Assembly: GCF_030499575.1 (NCBI RefSeq)
Contig: NZ_JASTLC010000001.1
Coordinates: 7,464,001-7,528,000 of the forward strand
DNA length: 64,000 nucleotides
Source of the DNA: Streptomyces sp. DG2A-72
GTDB taxonomy: Bacteria > Actinomycetota > Actinomycetes > Streptomycetales > Streptomycetaceae
Direction of reading: 5' to 3'
The notes beneath the pieces were generated by a model, which searched no databases, was not told the DNA's origin, and saw nothing but the letters and a program-made list of their open reading frames with translations. The position numbers and the translations under genes are program-made. Positions 37,306-48,242 of this stretch are shown here, piece by piece. Within the stretch, counting starts at the first letter, position 1. Each line of letters opens with the position of its first letter.

Positions 37306-39156
37306 ATGACCGAGCAGGCCACCGGGGCCCATCATCCGCAGCCGCGGCCCCGTTCCGGAGGACACCAGTCCGCCCCCGAGCAGGTGACGGGTGCGCAGTC
37401 CCTCATCCGCTCTCTCGAGGAGGTCGGCGCCGACACGGTATTCGGCATTCCCGGCGGCGCGATCCTTCCGGCGTACGACCCGCTCATGGACTCCGCCAAG
37501 GTCCGCCACGTCCTGGTCCGCCACGAGCAGGGCGCCGGCCACGCCGCCACCGGTTACGCGCAGGCCACCGGCAAGGTCGGTGTCTGCATGGCGACCTCCG
37601 GCCCCGGCGCCACCAACCTGGTCACGCCGATCGCCGACGCCCACATGGACTCCGTGCCGATGGTCGCGATCACCGGGCAGGTCGCCTCCAAAGCGATCGG
37701 CACGGACGCCTTCCAGGAGGCGGACATCGTCGGCATCACCATGCCGATCACCAAGCACAACTTCCTGGTCACCAAGGCCGAGGACATCCCCCGGGTGATC
37801 GCGCAGGCGTTCCACATCGCCGCCACCGGCCGCCCGGGGCCGGTCCTGGTCGACATCGCCAAGGACGCCCTCCAGGCGCAGACCACCTTCTCCTGGCCGC
37901 CCAGCATGGACCTGCCCGGCTACCGGCCCGTCACCAAGCCGCACGCCAAGCAGATCCGTGAGGCCGCCAAGCTGATCACCTCCGCCAAGCGGCCCGTGCT
38001 CTACGTCGGCGGCGGCGTCCTCAAGGCGCAGGCCACCGCCGAGCTGAAGGTCCTCGCGGAACTCACCGGAGCGCCCGTCACCACCACCCTGATGGCGCTC
38101 GGCGCATTCCCCGACAGCCACCCGCTGCACGTGGGAATGCCGGGCATGCACGGTGCGGTCACCGCCGTCACCGCGCTGCAGAAGGCCGACCTGATCGTCG
38201 CCCTCGGAGCCCGCTTCGACGACCGCGTCACCGGCAAGCTGGACAGCTTCGCCCCGTACGCCAAGATCGTCCACGCCGACATCGACCCGGCCGAGATCGG
38301 CAAGAACCGCGCCGCCGACGTGCCGATCGTCGGTGACGCCCGCGAGGTCATCGCCGATCTGGTCCAGGCCGTGCAGAGGGAGCACAGCGAGGGCAGCACC
38401 GGCGACTACAGCGCCTGGTGGAAGGACCTGAACCGCTGGCGCGAGACCTACCCGCTGGGCTACGAGCAGCCCGACAACGGCTCGCTCTCCCCGCAGCAGG
38501 TCATCCAGCGCATCGGTCAGCTCGCGCCGCAGGGCACGATCTTCGCCGCGGGCGTGGGCCAGCACCAGATGTGGGCCGCGCACTACATCGAGTACGAGCA
38601 GCCCGCGACCTGGCTCAACTCCGGCGGCGCCGGGACGATGGGCTACGCGGTCCCGGCCGCGATGGGCGCCAAGGCCGGAGCCCCGGACCACACGGTCTGG
38701 GCGATCGACGGCGACGGCTGCTTCCAGATGACCAATCAGGAACTCACCACCTGCGCCCTGAACAACATCCCGATCAAGGTCGCCATCATCAACAACGGCG
38801 CCCTCGGGATGGTCCGCCAGTGGCAGACCCTCTTCTACAACCAGCGCTACTCCAACACCGTGCTGCACAGCGGCCCGGAGGCCGACGGCAAGCAGCCCAG
38901 CGCCGGCACCCGCGTCCCCGACTTCGTGAAGCTGTCCGAGGCCATGGGCTGCTACGCGATCCGCTGCGAGGACCCGGCCGACCTGGACAAGGTCATCGAG
39001 GAGGCGAACTCGATCAACGACCGCCCGGTCGTCGTCGACTTCATCGTCCACGAGGACGCGATGGTGTGGCCTATGGTCGCCGCCGGTACCTCGAACGACA
39101 CGATCATGGCCGCCCGGGACGTCCGCCCCGACTTCGGCGACAACGAAGACGACTGA
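37306..39156 (+). CDS. ilvB: Acetolactate (acetohydroxyacid) synthase large subunit
   Basis: A 616-residue ThDP enzyme that condenses pyruvate with pyruvate or 2-oxobutyrate, the first common step to valine, leucine and isoleucine. The ThDP-activating Glu is in [14 protein letters not shown] near residue 71, the FAD/regulatory region includes GGGVLKA, and the ThDP motif [12 protein letters not shown] is near 467. ATG 37306 follows GAGAAGAGA; an ATG six bases upstream (37300) is in frame. It is preceded by an attenuator and followed by ilvN after 22 bases. Confidence 0.97.
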   Translation: MTEQATGAHHPQPRPRSGGHQSAPEQVTGAQSLIRSLEEVGADTVFGIPGGAILPAYDPLMDSAKVRHVLVRHEQGAGHAATGYAQATGKVGVCMATSGPGATNLVTPIADAHMDSVPMVAITGQVASKAIGTDAFQEADIVGITMPITKHNFLVTKAEDIPRVIAQAFHIAATGRPGPVLVDIAKDALQAQTTFSWPPSMDLPGYRPVTKPHAKQIREAAKLITSAKRPVLYVGGGVLKAQATAELKVLAELTGAPVTTTLMALGAFPDSHPLHVGMPGMHGAVTAVTALQKADLIVALGARFDDRVTGKLDSFAPYAKIVHADIDPAEIGKNRAADVPIVGDAREVIADLVQAVQREHSEGSTGDYSAWWKDLNRWRETYPLGYEQPDNGSLSPQQVIQRIGQLAPQGTIFAAGVGQHQMWAAHYIEYEQPATWLNSGGAGTMGYAVPAAMGAKAGAPDHTVWAIDGDGCFQMTNQELTTCALNNIPIKVAIINNGALGMVRQWQTLFYNQRYSNTVLHSGPEADGKQPSAGTRVPDFVKLSEAMGCYAIRCEDPADLDKVIEEANSINDRPVVVDFIVHEDAMVWPMVAAGTSNDTIMAARDVRPDFGDNEDD

Positions 39157-39178
39157 GCGAGAGAGACGTAAAAAGACC

Positions 39179-40823
<1,645 letters not shown>

Positions 40824-40833
40824 GCCGAGCGCT

Positions 40834-40870
40834 CCGCGACGGTGCGGCCGGTTTCGGGGCGCCGTCGCGG
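40834..40870 (+). terminator. ilvC terminator
   Basis: CCGCGACGG (40834-40842) with CCGTCGCGG (40862-40870), extended inward by GTGC/GCGC-type pairing with one wobble. Confidence 0.75.
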
Positions 40871-40917
40871 GGCTCTGCCCCTGACCCCGCTCCTCAAACG
40901 CCGGAGGGGCTGAATTG
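40866..40917. repeat. Dispersed Streptomyces intergenic repeat
   Basis: Contains GGGGCTCTGCCCCTGACCCC and CTCAAACGCCGGAGGGGCTG, phrases that from memory recur downstream of many Streptomyces genes. The core CTCAAACGCCGGA (40893-40905) is found again at 42695-42707 in this window. Confidence 0.65.
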
Positions 40918-41051
40918 ATGGACGCCACGTCCGGGTGATCCTTCCGCAGAGCCGTAAGACGACCTCCGCCGCGCCACTACACTGCCGTACTACATACGCG
41001 TCAGGCCCACAGCGTCGTGCGTCTCCACGCGGCCAAGCACCCCTCCACCGC

Positions 41052-41079
41052 ATGCGGCCGTCGGGACGGCCGTCCGCAT
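41052..41079 (+). other. Hairpin in the serA leader
   Basis: GGCCGT/ACGGCC with a CGGG loop, flanked by ATGC and GCAT, ending 19 bases before the serA GTG. It lies between a TACACT element (about 40978) and the ribosome binding site, so it would be in the serA 5' UTR. Role unknown. Confidence 0.45.
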
Positions 41080-41098
41080 TGGACATGTGAGGACTCAC

Positions 41099-42688
41099 GT
41101 GAGCTCGAACCCCGTCGTACTCATTGCTGAAGAGCTGTCGCCCGCCACCGTCGACGCGTTGGGACCGGACTTCGAAATCCGGCATTGCAACGGAGCAGAC
41201 CGAGCCGAACTGCTCCCCGCCATCGCCGACGTCGACGCGATCCTGATCCGCTCGGCCACGAAGGTGGACGCCGAGGCGATCGCCGCCGCGAGCAAACTGA
41301 AGGTCGTCGCACGAGCCGGCGTCGGCCTGGACAACGTGGACGTCTCCGCCGCCACCAAGGCCGGCGTGATGGTCGTCAACGCCCCCACCTCGAACATCGT
41401 GACCGCCGCCGAGCTGGCCTGCGGTCTGATCCTCGCCACCGCCCGCAACATCCCGCAGGCGAACGCCGCGCTGAAGAACGGCGAGTGGAAGCGCAGCAAG
41501 TACACCGGCGTGGAGCTGGCCGAGAAGACCCTCGGCGTGGTCGGGCTCGGCCGCATCGGCGCGCTCGTCGCCCAGCGCATGTCGGCGTTCGGCATGAAGG
41601 TCGTCGCCTACGACCCCTACGTGCAGCCCGCGCGGGCCGCGCAGATGGGCGTCAAGGTGCTGTCGCTGGACGAGCTGCTCGAGGTGTCCGACTTCATCAC
41701 CGTCCACCTGCCCAAGACGCCCGAGACCCTGGGGCTGATCGGCGACGAGGCGCTGCGCAAGGTCAAGCCGAGCGTGCGCATCGTCAACGCCGCGCGCGGT
41801 GGGATCGTCGACGAGGAGGCGCTGTACTCCGCCCTCAAGGAGGGCCGGGTCGCCGGTGCCGGTCTCGACGTGTACGCGAAGGAGCCCTGCACGGACTCGC
41901 CGCTGTTCGAGTTCGACCAGGTGGTCAGCACTCCGCACCTCGGTGCCTCCACCGACGAGGCGCAGGAGAAGGCCGGTATCGCCGTCGCCCGCTCGGTGCG
42001 CCTCGCGCTCGCCGGTGAGCTGGTCCCGGACGCGGTGAACGTCCAGGGCGGCGTCATCGCCGAGGACGTCAAGCCGGGCCTCCCGCTCGCCGAGCGCCTC
42101 GGCCGGATCTTCACCGCGCTCGCCGGTGAGGTCGCCGTCCGCCTCGACGTCGAGGTGTACGGCGAGATCACCCAGCACGATGTGAAGGTGCTGGAGCTCA
42201 GCGCCCTCAAGGGTGTCTTCGAGGACGTCGTCGACGAGACCGTGTCGTACGTCAACGCCCCGCTGTTCGCCCAGGAGCGCGGCGTCGAAGTGCGGCTGAC
42301 CACCAGCTCGGAGTCCCCCGACCACCGCAACGTCGTCACCGTGCGCGGCACGCTCGGCAGCGGCGAGGAGGTCTCGGTCTCCGGCACGCTGGCCGGTCCC
42401 AAGCACCTGCAGAAGATCGTCGCGGTCGGCGACTACGACGTCGACCTCGCGCTCGCCGACCACATGGTGGTCCTGCGCTACGAGGACCGGCCGGGTGTCG
42501 TAGGCACCGTCGGCCGTATCTTCGGCGAGGCGGGCATCAACATCGCCGGCATGCAGGTGTCGCGGGCCGTCGCCGGTGGTGAGGCGCTGGCCGTCCTGAC
42601 GGTCGACGACACGGTGCCCTCCGGGGTGCTGGCCGAGGTCGAGGCGGAGATCGGGGCGACGTCCGCTCGCGCGGTGAACCTGGCCTGA
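41099..42688 (+). CDS. serA: D-3-phosphoglycerate dehydrogenase
   Basis: A 529-residue NAD enzyme starting serine synthesis. Long (type I, Mycobacterium-like) form: an N-terminal catalytic part with VVARAGVGLDNVDV, NAD motif VVGLGRIGALVAQRM near residue 145, Arg in NAARGGIVDEEAL near 232, Glu in YAKEPC near 261 and His in STPHLGAST near 281; then the intervening domain; and a C-terminal ACT domain (VVLRYEDRPGVVGTVGRIFGE) for serine inhibition. The GTG 41099 start (SSNPVVLIAEELS) follows GAGGACTCAC. It ends at a shared terminator repeat. Confidence 0.97.
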   Translation: MSSNPVVLIAEELSPATVDALGPDFEIRHCNGADRAELLPAIADVDAILIRSATKVDAEAIAAASKLKVVARAGVGLDNVDVSAATKAGVMVVNAPTSNIVTAAELACGLILATARNIPQANAALKNGEWKRSKYTGVELAEKTLGVVGLGRIGALVAQRMSAFGMKVVAYDPYVQPARAAQMGVKVLSLDELLEVSDFITVHLPKTPETLGLIGDEALRKVKPSVRIVNAARGGIVDEEALYSALKEGRVAGAGLDVYAKEPCTDSPLFEFDQVVSTPHLGASTDEAQEKAGIAVARSVRLALAGELVPDAVNVQGGVIAEDVKPGLPLAERLGRIFTALAGEVAVRLDVEVYGEITQHDVKVLELSALKGVFEDVVDETVSYVNAPLFAQERGVEVRLTTSSESPDHRNVVTVRGTLGSGEEVSVSGTLAGPKHLQKIVAVGDYDVDLALADHMVVLRYEDRPGVVGTVGRIFGEAGINIAGMQVSRAVAGGEALAVLTVDDTVPSGVLAEVEAEIGATSARAVNLA

Positions 42689-42695
42689 GGTTGTC

Positions 42696-44234
42696 TCAAA
42701 CGCCGGACGAGCTGAGGTTTCTCGGCTCGTCCGGCGTTTCGCATGCCCGCTCCCGCAGCTCGACCCGCCGCAGCGTCACCGCCGCCAGCCCGGCCGCACC
42801 GGTGAGCACCACCGCTCCCGCGATCGCCGCGCCCTGCATCCCGCTGGTGAACGCCTCCCGCGCGGCCGTGGCCAGCCCCGGGGCCCGGTCGGCGACCGCC
42901 AGCGCTCCGCCCAGCGTCTCCTGGGCCACATCGGGTGCCGAGGCCGGGATCTCGTGGCGGTAGACCGCCGTACCGATGGAGCCGAGGACGGCCATGCCGA
43001 GGGCGCCGCCGAACTCTCCGGCGGTCTCCATCAGGGAGGAAGCGGAGCCCGCCCGCTCCACCGGGGCGGCGCCCATCGCCAGGTCCATGATCTGGGACAT
43101 CACCACGACTCCGCCGACGGCGAGCACCGCGCACGCGGCCAGCACCAGCCACAGTGAGTCCGTACCGGCGAGGGACAGCAGTCCAAAGCCCGAGGCGGCG
43201 ATCACAAAGCCCCCGGTGACGACATAGCCGCGGTCCACGCCCTTCTGCACCAGCTGGGTCGCGACCGGTGCCGCCGCACCGATCGGCACCGACGGCAGCA
43301 GCGCCCACAGGGCCGCCTCCAGCGCGCTCTTGTCGAGCACCGACTGCAGATACTGCGTGGTGAAGTAGGCCGAGCCCATCACCCCGAACATGCAGGCCAG
43401 GTTGAGGCCCACGGAGGGTGCGAAACCCCGTCCGCGGAACAGGGCCGGGGAGATCATCGGCGCCGCGGCCGTGCGCTGGCGGTGGACGAAGAGGGCCGCG
43501 AAGAGCAGGCCGACGGTGATCGAGACGACGTAGCGGACGTTCCAGCCCTCGGACGGGATCTCCTTCAGGCCGTAGATCACGGGGAGCACGGCCGCCATGG
43601 ACAGCGGGATGCTCAGCCAGTCGAACCGGCCGGGAGAGGGGTTCCTCGACTCGGGGAGCAGGATCGGGCCGAGGGCCAGCAGCAGGGCCATGGCGGGCAG
43701 GTTGACCAGGAAGACCGAGCCCCACCAGAAGAACTCGACCAGCACCCCGCTCATCACCGAGCCGAGCGCGATCCCGGCCGTCATCACGCCGGACCACATG
43801 CCGATCGCCTTCGCACGCTGCCCGGGGTCGGTGAACATCGTGCGCAGCAGGGCCATCGTCGACGGCATCAGGGTCGCGCCGCCGATGCCGAGGAGCGCGC
43901 GGGCGGCGATCAGGGTCTCCGCGCTGTTCGCGTACGCCGCCACCAGCGAGGCGGTGCCGAAGGCGGCGGCGCCGATCAGCAGGAGTCGGCGGTGGCCGAT
44001 GCGGTCGCCGATCGAGCCCATCGTCATCAGCAGGCCGGCCAGCACGAACGCGTAGATGTCGAAGATCCACAGCTGCTGGGTGCCGGTCGGCTCCAGGTCC
44101 GCGCTGATCGCCGGGATGGCGAAGTAGAGGACCGAGACGTCCATCGACACCAGCAGCAACGGCAGCATCAGCACGCCGAGCGCCGTCCATTCGCGGCGGC
44201 CGGCACGGGTGGGTGGAGTCGTGTTCGTTGTCAT
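42696..44234 (-). CDS. MFS drug efflux transporter (DHA2 family, 14 helices)
   Basis: A 512-residue membrane antiporter of the EmrB/SmvA/QacA type. Seen: the first-helix LPLLLVSMDVSVLYFAIPAI, motif A GSIGDRIGHRRLLLIGAAAF, motif C-like GVMTAGIALGSVMSGVLV, and about 14 hydrophobic helices. ATG 44234 is set by the promoter TAGACA-17-TACATT that ends seven bases upstream (leaderless). The divergent TetR gene and an AAACGTTT palindrome in the promoter suggest drug-inducible efflux. The C-terminus, TPDEPRNLSSSGV, is encoded by the terminator repeat shared with serA and is unlikely to be conserved. Confidence 0.9.
   Translation of the reverse strand: MTTNTTPPTRAGRREWTALGVLMLPLLLVSMDVSVLYFAIPAISADLEPTGTQQLWIFDIYAFVLAGLLMTMGSIGDRIGHRRLLLIGAAAFGTASLVAAYANSAETLIAARALLGIGGATLMPSTMALLRTMFTDPGQRAKAIGMWSGVMTAGIALGSVMSGVLVEFFWWGSVFLVNLPAMALLLALGPILLPESRNPSPGRFDWLSIPLSMAAVLPVIYGLKEIPSEGWNVRYVVSITVGLLFAALFVHRQRTAAAPMISPALFRGRGFAPSVGLNLACMFGVMGSAYFTTQYLQSVLDKSALEAALWALLPSVPIGAAAPVATQLVQKGVDRGYVVTGGFVIAASGFGLLSLAGTDSLWLVLAACAVLAVGGVVVMSQIMDLAMGAAPVERAGSASSLMETAGEFGGALGMAVLGSIGTAVYRHEIPASAPDVAQETLGGALAVADRAPGLATAAREAFTSGMQGAAIAGAVVLTGAAGLAAVTLRRVELRERACETPDEPRNLSSSGV
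42698..42739. terminator. serA terminator repeat, also coding for the MFS C-terminus
   Basis: Perfect 15-bp arms (42698-42712 with 42725-42739), extended by TGAG/CTCG to about 19 bp around a GTTT loop. The left side is the dispersed phrase CTCAAACGCCGGA. The stop codon and last ~14 codons of the convergent MFS gene lie inside it. Confidence 0.85.
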
Positions 44235-44241
44235 GCCGGTG

Positions 44242-44270
44242 AATGTACGCACGTCTTAAACGTTTGTCTA
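44242..44270 (-). promoter_or_regulatory. MFS promoter with TetR operator candidate in the spacer
   Basis: On the minus strand: TAGACA (44270-44265), 17-base spacer, TACATT (44247-44242), then 7 bases to the ATG. The palindrome AAACGTTT (44258-44265) lies in the spacer, a typical site for TetR repression. Confidence 0.6.
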
Positions 44271-44318
44271 TGACGGCTGTATAGGACGGGTGTATGGATC
44301 CGGGGTAATGTGGGCGTC

Positions 44319-44897
44319 ATGGGACACCGTGAGGATCTGCTCGAAGGCGCCAAGCGCTGCCTGCTGGCGAAGGGATTCGTGCGCACGACCGCGCGCGACA
44401 TCGTCAAGGAGTCGGGGACGAACCTGGCGTCGATCGGTTATCACTACGGCTCGAAGGGCGCGTTGCTGGTGCAGGCGTACGTGGCGCTGGTCGAGGAGAT
44501 GGGCGACGCCTTCGAGGGTGACGGGACCGTCGGGAGTGCCACCGAGGCCGGCTCGGTCGACCGGTTCCAGGAGGTGTGGGCGAACATCATCGGCACCCTG
44601 AGGGATCCGATGTGGCGGCTCAGCACGGAGGTGATCACCATGGGCAACCAGTTGCCCGAGGTTCGCGATCACCTGGCGCGCGCCCAGCGGGAGGCCGGGC
44701 GCGGCCTGATCCCGCTGCTCATGGGCGGGCGTGAGGAGGATGTCCCGGACGAGACCGCGGACACCCTCGGCATGTTCTACGTGACCTTGATGACGGGCCT
44801 CATCGCCCAGTGGACCTTCGACCCCAAGACCGCGCCCGGCGCGGAGCAACTCACCGAGGGACTGCGTCAGGTGATCGAGGCCGCCACTCGGAAGTGA
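44319..44897 (+). CDS. TetR-family regulator of the adjacent MFS gene
   Basis: A 192-residue regulator. The N-terminal HTH (residues ~5-50) has REDLLEGAKRCLLAKGF, TTARDIVKESGTNLASIGYHYGSKGALL; the C-terminal ligand part contains QLPEVRDHLARAQREAGRGL and LMTGLIAQWTFDP. ATG 44319 is chosen over GTG 44310 because TAATGT at 44306-44311 lies seven bases upstream, indicating a leaderless mRNA. It is divergent from the MFS efflux gene and most likely represses it. Its 3' end overlaps the convergent ABC gene by 47 bases. Confidence 0.88.
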   Translation: MGHREDLLEGAKRCLLAKGFVRTTARDIVKESGTNLASIGYHYGSKGALLVQAYVALVEEMGDAFEGDGTVGSATEAGSVDRFQEVWANIIGTLRDPMWRLSTEVITMGNQLPEVRDHLARAQREAGRGLIPLLMGGREEDVPDETADTLGMFYVTLMTGLIAQWTFDPKTAPGAEQLTEGLRQVIEAATRK

Positions 44898-45558
44898 CTC
44901 GCCCGTCCCGCATCTCCACGACCCGGTCCGCGAAGTGCCGTACCACCGCCCGGTCATGGCAGATGAACAGGTAGCCGAGGCCGAGGTCGTCCTGGAGGTC
45001 GGCGAGCAGGTTCAGCACGCCGGCGCGGACGGACGGGTCCAGGGCCGACACCGGCTCGTCGAGGACCAGCAGGCGTGGGTCGGAGGCCAACGCGCGGGCG
45101 ATTCCGGCGCGTTGGCACTGGCCGCCGGAGAGTTCGTGCGGGTGGCGGTCGCCGTACGAGGCGTCGAGGCCGACCCGGTCGAGGAGTTCGGCCACCCGGG
45201 CGGGGCCGTCGGTGGCGGTCCAGCGGCCGTGGATCTTCAGGGGCTCGGCGATCGCGTCGCGGATGCGGTGGCGGGGGCTCAGGGAGCCGTACGGGTCCTG
45301 GAAGACCGGCTGCATCCGGGGGCGCAGAGGGCGCAGTTCGCGGTCCGTCAGGCCCGTCAACTCCCGTCCTTCGAAGTGCACTTCGCCGCCGTCGGGGCGG
45401 CGCAGCTGGAGCACGGCCAGCGCGGTGGACGACTTGCCGCAGCCGGAAGGGCCGTTCAGGGCGAGGGTCTCGCCCGCCTCCAGCGCGAAGGACAGGCGGT
45501 CCACCGCCGTGACCGTGCCGTAGCGGACGACCAGGTCGCGGACGTCAAGAAGAGGCAC
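44851..45558 (-). CDS. ABC transporter ATP-binding protein (OppF/DppF-like, short form)
   Basis: A 235-residue ATPase: Walker A GPSGCGKSS near residue 33, Q-loop FQDPYGSLSP, signature LSGGQCQRAGIARAL near 138, Walker [13 protein letters not shown]. The oligopeptide C-terminal domain seen in full-length OppF is missing, so it is a short form like NikE/CntF. GTG 45558 follows CCAGGAGACGCACC and overlaps the preceding gene by 14 bases. It is the last gene of the four-gene importer operon (49726 down to 44851). Confidence 0.9.
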   Translation of the reverse strand: MPLLDVRDLVVRYGTVTAVDRLSFALEAGETLALNGPSGCGKSSTALAVLQLRRPDGGEVHFEGRELTGLTDRELRPLRPRMQPVFQDPYGSLSPRHRIRDAIAEPLKIHGRWTATDGPARVAELLDRVGLDASYGDRHPHELSGGQCQRAGIARALASDPRLLVLDEPVSALDPSVRAGVLNLLADLQDDLGLGYLFICHDRAVVRHFADRVVEMRDGRVTSEWRPRSPDAVPR

Positions 45559-46504
45559 GGTGCGTCTCCTGGAGCAGGTCGGGGACATCGGCCCAGTGGT
45601 GGCAGGCGATCAGCCGCCCCTCAACCTGCTGGGGCTCCGGTTCTGTCTCGTGACACGCGTCCGCCGCGAGCGAGCAGCGCGGCGCGAAGGCACAGCCGGG
45701 CGGGAGGGCGCCCGGAGCGGGCGGGGTGCCCGGGAGGGCGGGGAGACGGCGACGCCTGGGTGCGCCGTCCGGGAGCGAGGCCAGCAGGCCCGCCGTGTAC
45801 GGGGCCCGGGGACGCGTCAACACCTCGTCCGCCGGGCCGAGTTCGGTGACCCGCCCGGCGTACATCACCAGCACGCGGTCGGCGTGCTCCCGTACGACGT
45901 CCATGTCGTGTGTGACCAGCACGAGCGCCGCCCCGACCGCCTCGCGTTGCTCGCCGAGCACCCGGAGCACCTGGTCCCGGTGCTCCTCGTCGAGCGCGGT
46001 GGTCGGCTCGTCGGCGACGACGATGTCCGGTTCGTTGACCGTGGCCATCGCGATGACCGCGCGCTGACGCATGCCGCCGGAGTACTCGTGCGGATACGCC
46101 CGCGCCTTGCGTCCGGCATCAGGGATCCCCACCCGGTCGAGCGCCGCCACCGCCCGTGCCCGTGCCTCCTTGCGGGAGACGCGGGCCACCGACCGTACGG
46201 CGGCGGCGAGTTGGTCGCCCACCGGGTGCACGGGGGAGAGGGCGGAGAGGGCGTCCTGCGGGACGAGCGCGATACGGCGCCCGCGCTGGGCCGTGAGGTC
46301 GGGCCGGATCGTGCCGCTCGTCGTCGCCTCCGCCGGCAGCATGCCCAGCAGCGCCCGCGCCGTCAGCGACTTGCCCGCGCCCGACTCGCCCACCACGGCG
46401 AGCACCTCACGCGGGCGCACGTCGAAGGACACCCCGCGCACGGCCTCCACCCCGTCGAAGGCGATCCGCAGATCACGCACCGACAACAGCACGTCCGACT
46501 CCAC
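45545..46504 (-). CDS. ABC transporter ATP-binding protein (OppD/DppD-like)
   Basis: A 319-residue ATPase: Walker A GESGAGKSLTA near residue 37, Q-loop VPQDALSALSP, signature YSGGMRQRAVIAMA near 152, Walker B IVVADEPTTALD, and the C-terminal oligopeptide domain with GCAFAPRCSLAADAC and ACHHWADVP (Cys-rich site). GTG 46504 is preceded by GGAAGGAGGCCTCCG; an in-frame GTG lies at 46525. It overlaps the fused permease gene by about 30 bases and pairs with the short ATPase downstream. Confidence 0.9.
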   Translation of the reverse strand: MESDVLLSVRDLRIAFDGVEAVRGVSFDVRPREVLAVVGESGAGKSLTARALLGMLPAEATTSGTIRPDLTAQRGRRIALVPQDALSALSPVHPVGDQLAAAVRSVARVSRKEARARAVAALDRVGIPDAGRKARAYPHEYSGGMRQRAVIAMATVNEPDIVVADEPTTALDEEHRDQVLRVLGEQREAVGAALVLVTHDMDVVREHADRVLVMYAGRVTELGPADEVLTRPRAPYTAGLLASLPDGAPRRRRLPALPGTPPAPGALPPGCAFAPRCSLAADACHETEPEPQQVEGRLIACHHWADVPDLLQETHRASS

Positions 46505-48242
46505 CGGAGGCCTCCTTCCTGACACGGGTCACACGGTTCACACGGGTGACTTGCCTTCCCTGCGCATACGACGCTCCCGACACCGCGAGCCCCGCCAGCA
46601 GGGCCAGCGCCACGGCGGGCGCGAGCGCGGCCCACGGCGCCCGTTCCACGTAGGCGCGCGACTCGTCGAGCAGCAGACCCCACTCGGGCGCCGGCGGCTG
46701 CGCGCCCAGGCCCAGAAAGCCCAGCGAGGCCAGGGCGAGGGCCATGCCGGGCAGCCGCAGCAGGGCGTGCCGGGCGACCGGCGCGGCCACGGACGGCAGC
46801 ACATGCCGGGTCAGGATCCACCACGGCGTCGCCCCGATGGCCCGCTGGGCGGTGAGGAACGCCGACGCGCGCACCTCCTGCACCAGCGCCGCCGCATGGG
46901 CGGCCAACGGCGGCCAGGAGATCAGCGCGACCGCGAAGGCCGCACCGCCGGTGCCGGGCCCGGCGGCAGCCGCGACCAGGATCCCGACGATCACCGGCGG
47001 CAGCGCGTTCGCGATGTCGGACGCGCCCGCCGCGACACCCGGCAGGAAGCCGAGGGCCAGCGCGAGCAGCAGGCTGGCCAGGCATACGGCCGCCGCCGTG
47101 CCGACCGTCGGAGCGGCTCCGTGCCCGAGCCGGGCCAGTACGTCACGGCCGAGTCCGTCGGTGCCGAGCGGGTGCGCCCAGGAGGGCGAGGCCAGCCGGG
47201 CGGCGGTGTTCACGGCGTACGGGTCGCGCAACAGGCCCCAGACGATGGCCACGGCAAGGACCGCGAACAGCGTCAACGGGATGGCCGGATGGGTACGGAC
47301 CGGCCGGACCGGCGGCAGGGAGAGTTCGGCGTCACGCAGCGCGGGCCCCAGCAGCCGACGCCGCAGCAGAGCCGCGACGGCACCCGTCACCAGCCCCAGC
47401 GCCAGCAGGGCCAGCACCGCCCCCTGGAGCAGCGGCAGGTCCTGCGACTTGGCGGCCCCGAGCGCCGTACGCCCGATGCCCGGCACCGCGAACACCGTCT
47501 CCACCGCGACCGCACCCCCGGTCAGACCGACGGCGGCCATCCCGAACTGCGGTACCAGCGGCGGCAGTACACGCCGCAGGGCCGCCGCCGAGATGCGCGC
47601 CCTGCTCACCCCGGCGCCCCGCCACAGCTCCACCCACCGCTCGTCCAGCACGGCGGGCAGCGCGTCCGCGACCAGCCGGCCGAGGACGCCGCCCGCCGGG
47701 ACGCCGAGGGCGAGCGCGGGCAGGACCATGTACTCCGGCCCCTGCCAGCCCGAGGTCGGCAGCCAGCCCAGCCACACCCCGCAGACCAGCAACGCCACGG
47801 TGGCCAGCAGGAATTCGGGTACGGCGGCCAGCATCGCGGCCCCCGCCCCGGCCGACCCCCGCCCCCGTACCAGCACCGGCGCGACCAGCACGCAGGCCAG
47901 CACCACCGCGAATCCGAAGGCCGCGCCCATCAGCCCCAGCGACACCTGGAGCCCGGCGGTCACCGACGGCAGGACCTCGGTGCCGGACACCCACGACAGA
48001 CCGAGGTCCCCGCGCAGCAGATCGGAGGCCCAACTCCCCAGCAGCGAAAGGGGGCCGGCATCCAGCCCGAGATCTTGTCGTACGGCGTCCAGCGCCTCCT
48101 TCGTCGGCTCCTGCTCGGCGGAGCGGGCCCGCAGGACCGTCAGCGCGGGGTCCCTGCCGGAGAGCCAGGGCAGCAGGCCTACGGCGGCCAGGACCGCGAC
48201 GAGACAGAGAACCCGGGTCACCCCGGCGGCGGTCGGCCTCAC
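46473..48242 (-). CDS. Fused ABC permease (DppB-like and DppC-like halves in one chain)
   Basis: A 589-residue membrane protein in which two permeases that are normally separate genes are joined. The first half (residues ~1-310) has LGLSWVSGTEVLPSV and the EAA loop WVELWRGAGVSRARISAAAL. A linker rich in Arg/Pro follows at ~310-325. The second half (~325-589) has HPLGTDGLGRDVLARLGHGA and the EAA loop AFLTAQRAIGATPWWILTRH. Both EAA loops, which dock the ATPases, are present, so the fusion is probably functional. GTG 48242 overlaps the stop of the binding-protein gene (GTGA). Confidence 0.88.
   Translation of the reverse strand: MRPTAAGVTRVLCLVAVLAAVGLLPWLSGRDPALTVLRARSAEQEPTKEALDAVRQDLGLDAGPLSLLGSWASDLLRGDLGLSWVSGTEVLPSVTAGLQVSLGLMGAAFGFAVVLACVLVAPVLVRGRGSAGAGAAMLAAVPEFLLATVALLVCGVWLGWLPTSGWQGPEYMVLPALALGVPAGGVLGRLVADALPAVLDERWVELWRGAGVSRARISAAALRRVLPPLVPQFGMAAVGLTGGAVAVETVFAVPGIGRTALGAAKSQDLPLLQGAVLALLALGLVTGAVAALLRRRLLGPALRDAELSLPPVRPVRTHPAIPLTLFAVLAVAIVWGLLRDPYAVNTAARLASPSWAHPLGTDGLGRDVLARLGHGAAPTVGTAAAVCLASLLLALALGFLPGVAAGASDIANALPPVIVGILVAAAAGPGTGGAAFAVALISWPPLAAHAAALVQEVRASAFLTAQRAIGATPWWILTRHVLPSVAAPVARHALLRLPGMALALASLGFLGLGAQPPAPEWGLLLDESRAYVERAPWAALAPAVALALLAGLAVSGASYAQGRQVTRVNRVTRVRKEASGGVGRAVVGA

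Noticed and set aside
44306..44312. GTG 44310 as TetR start
   Set aside because: It falls inside the TAATGT -10 element; ATG 44319 fits the leaderless spacing better.
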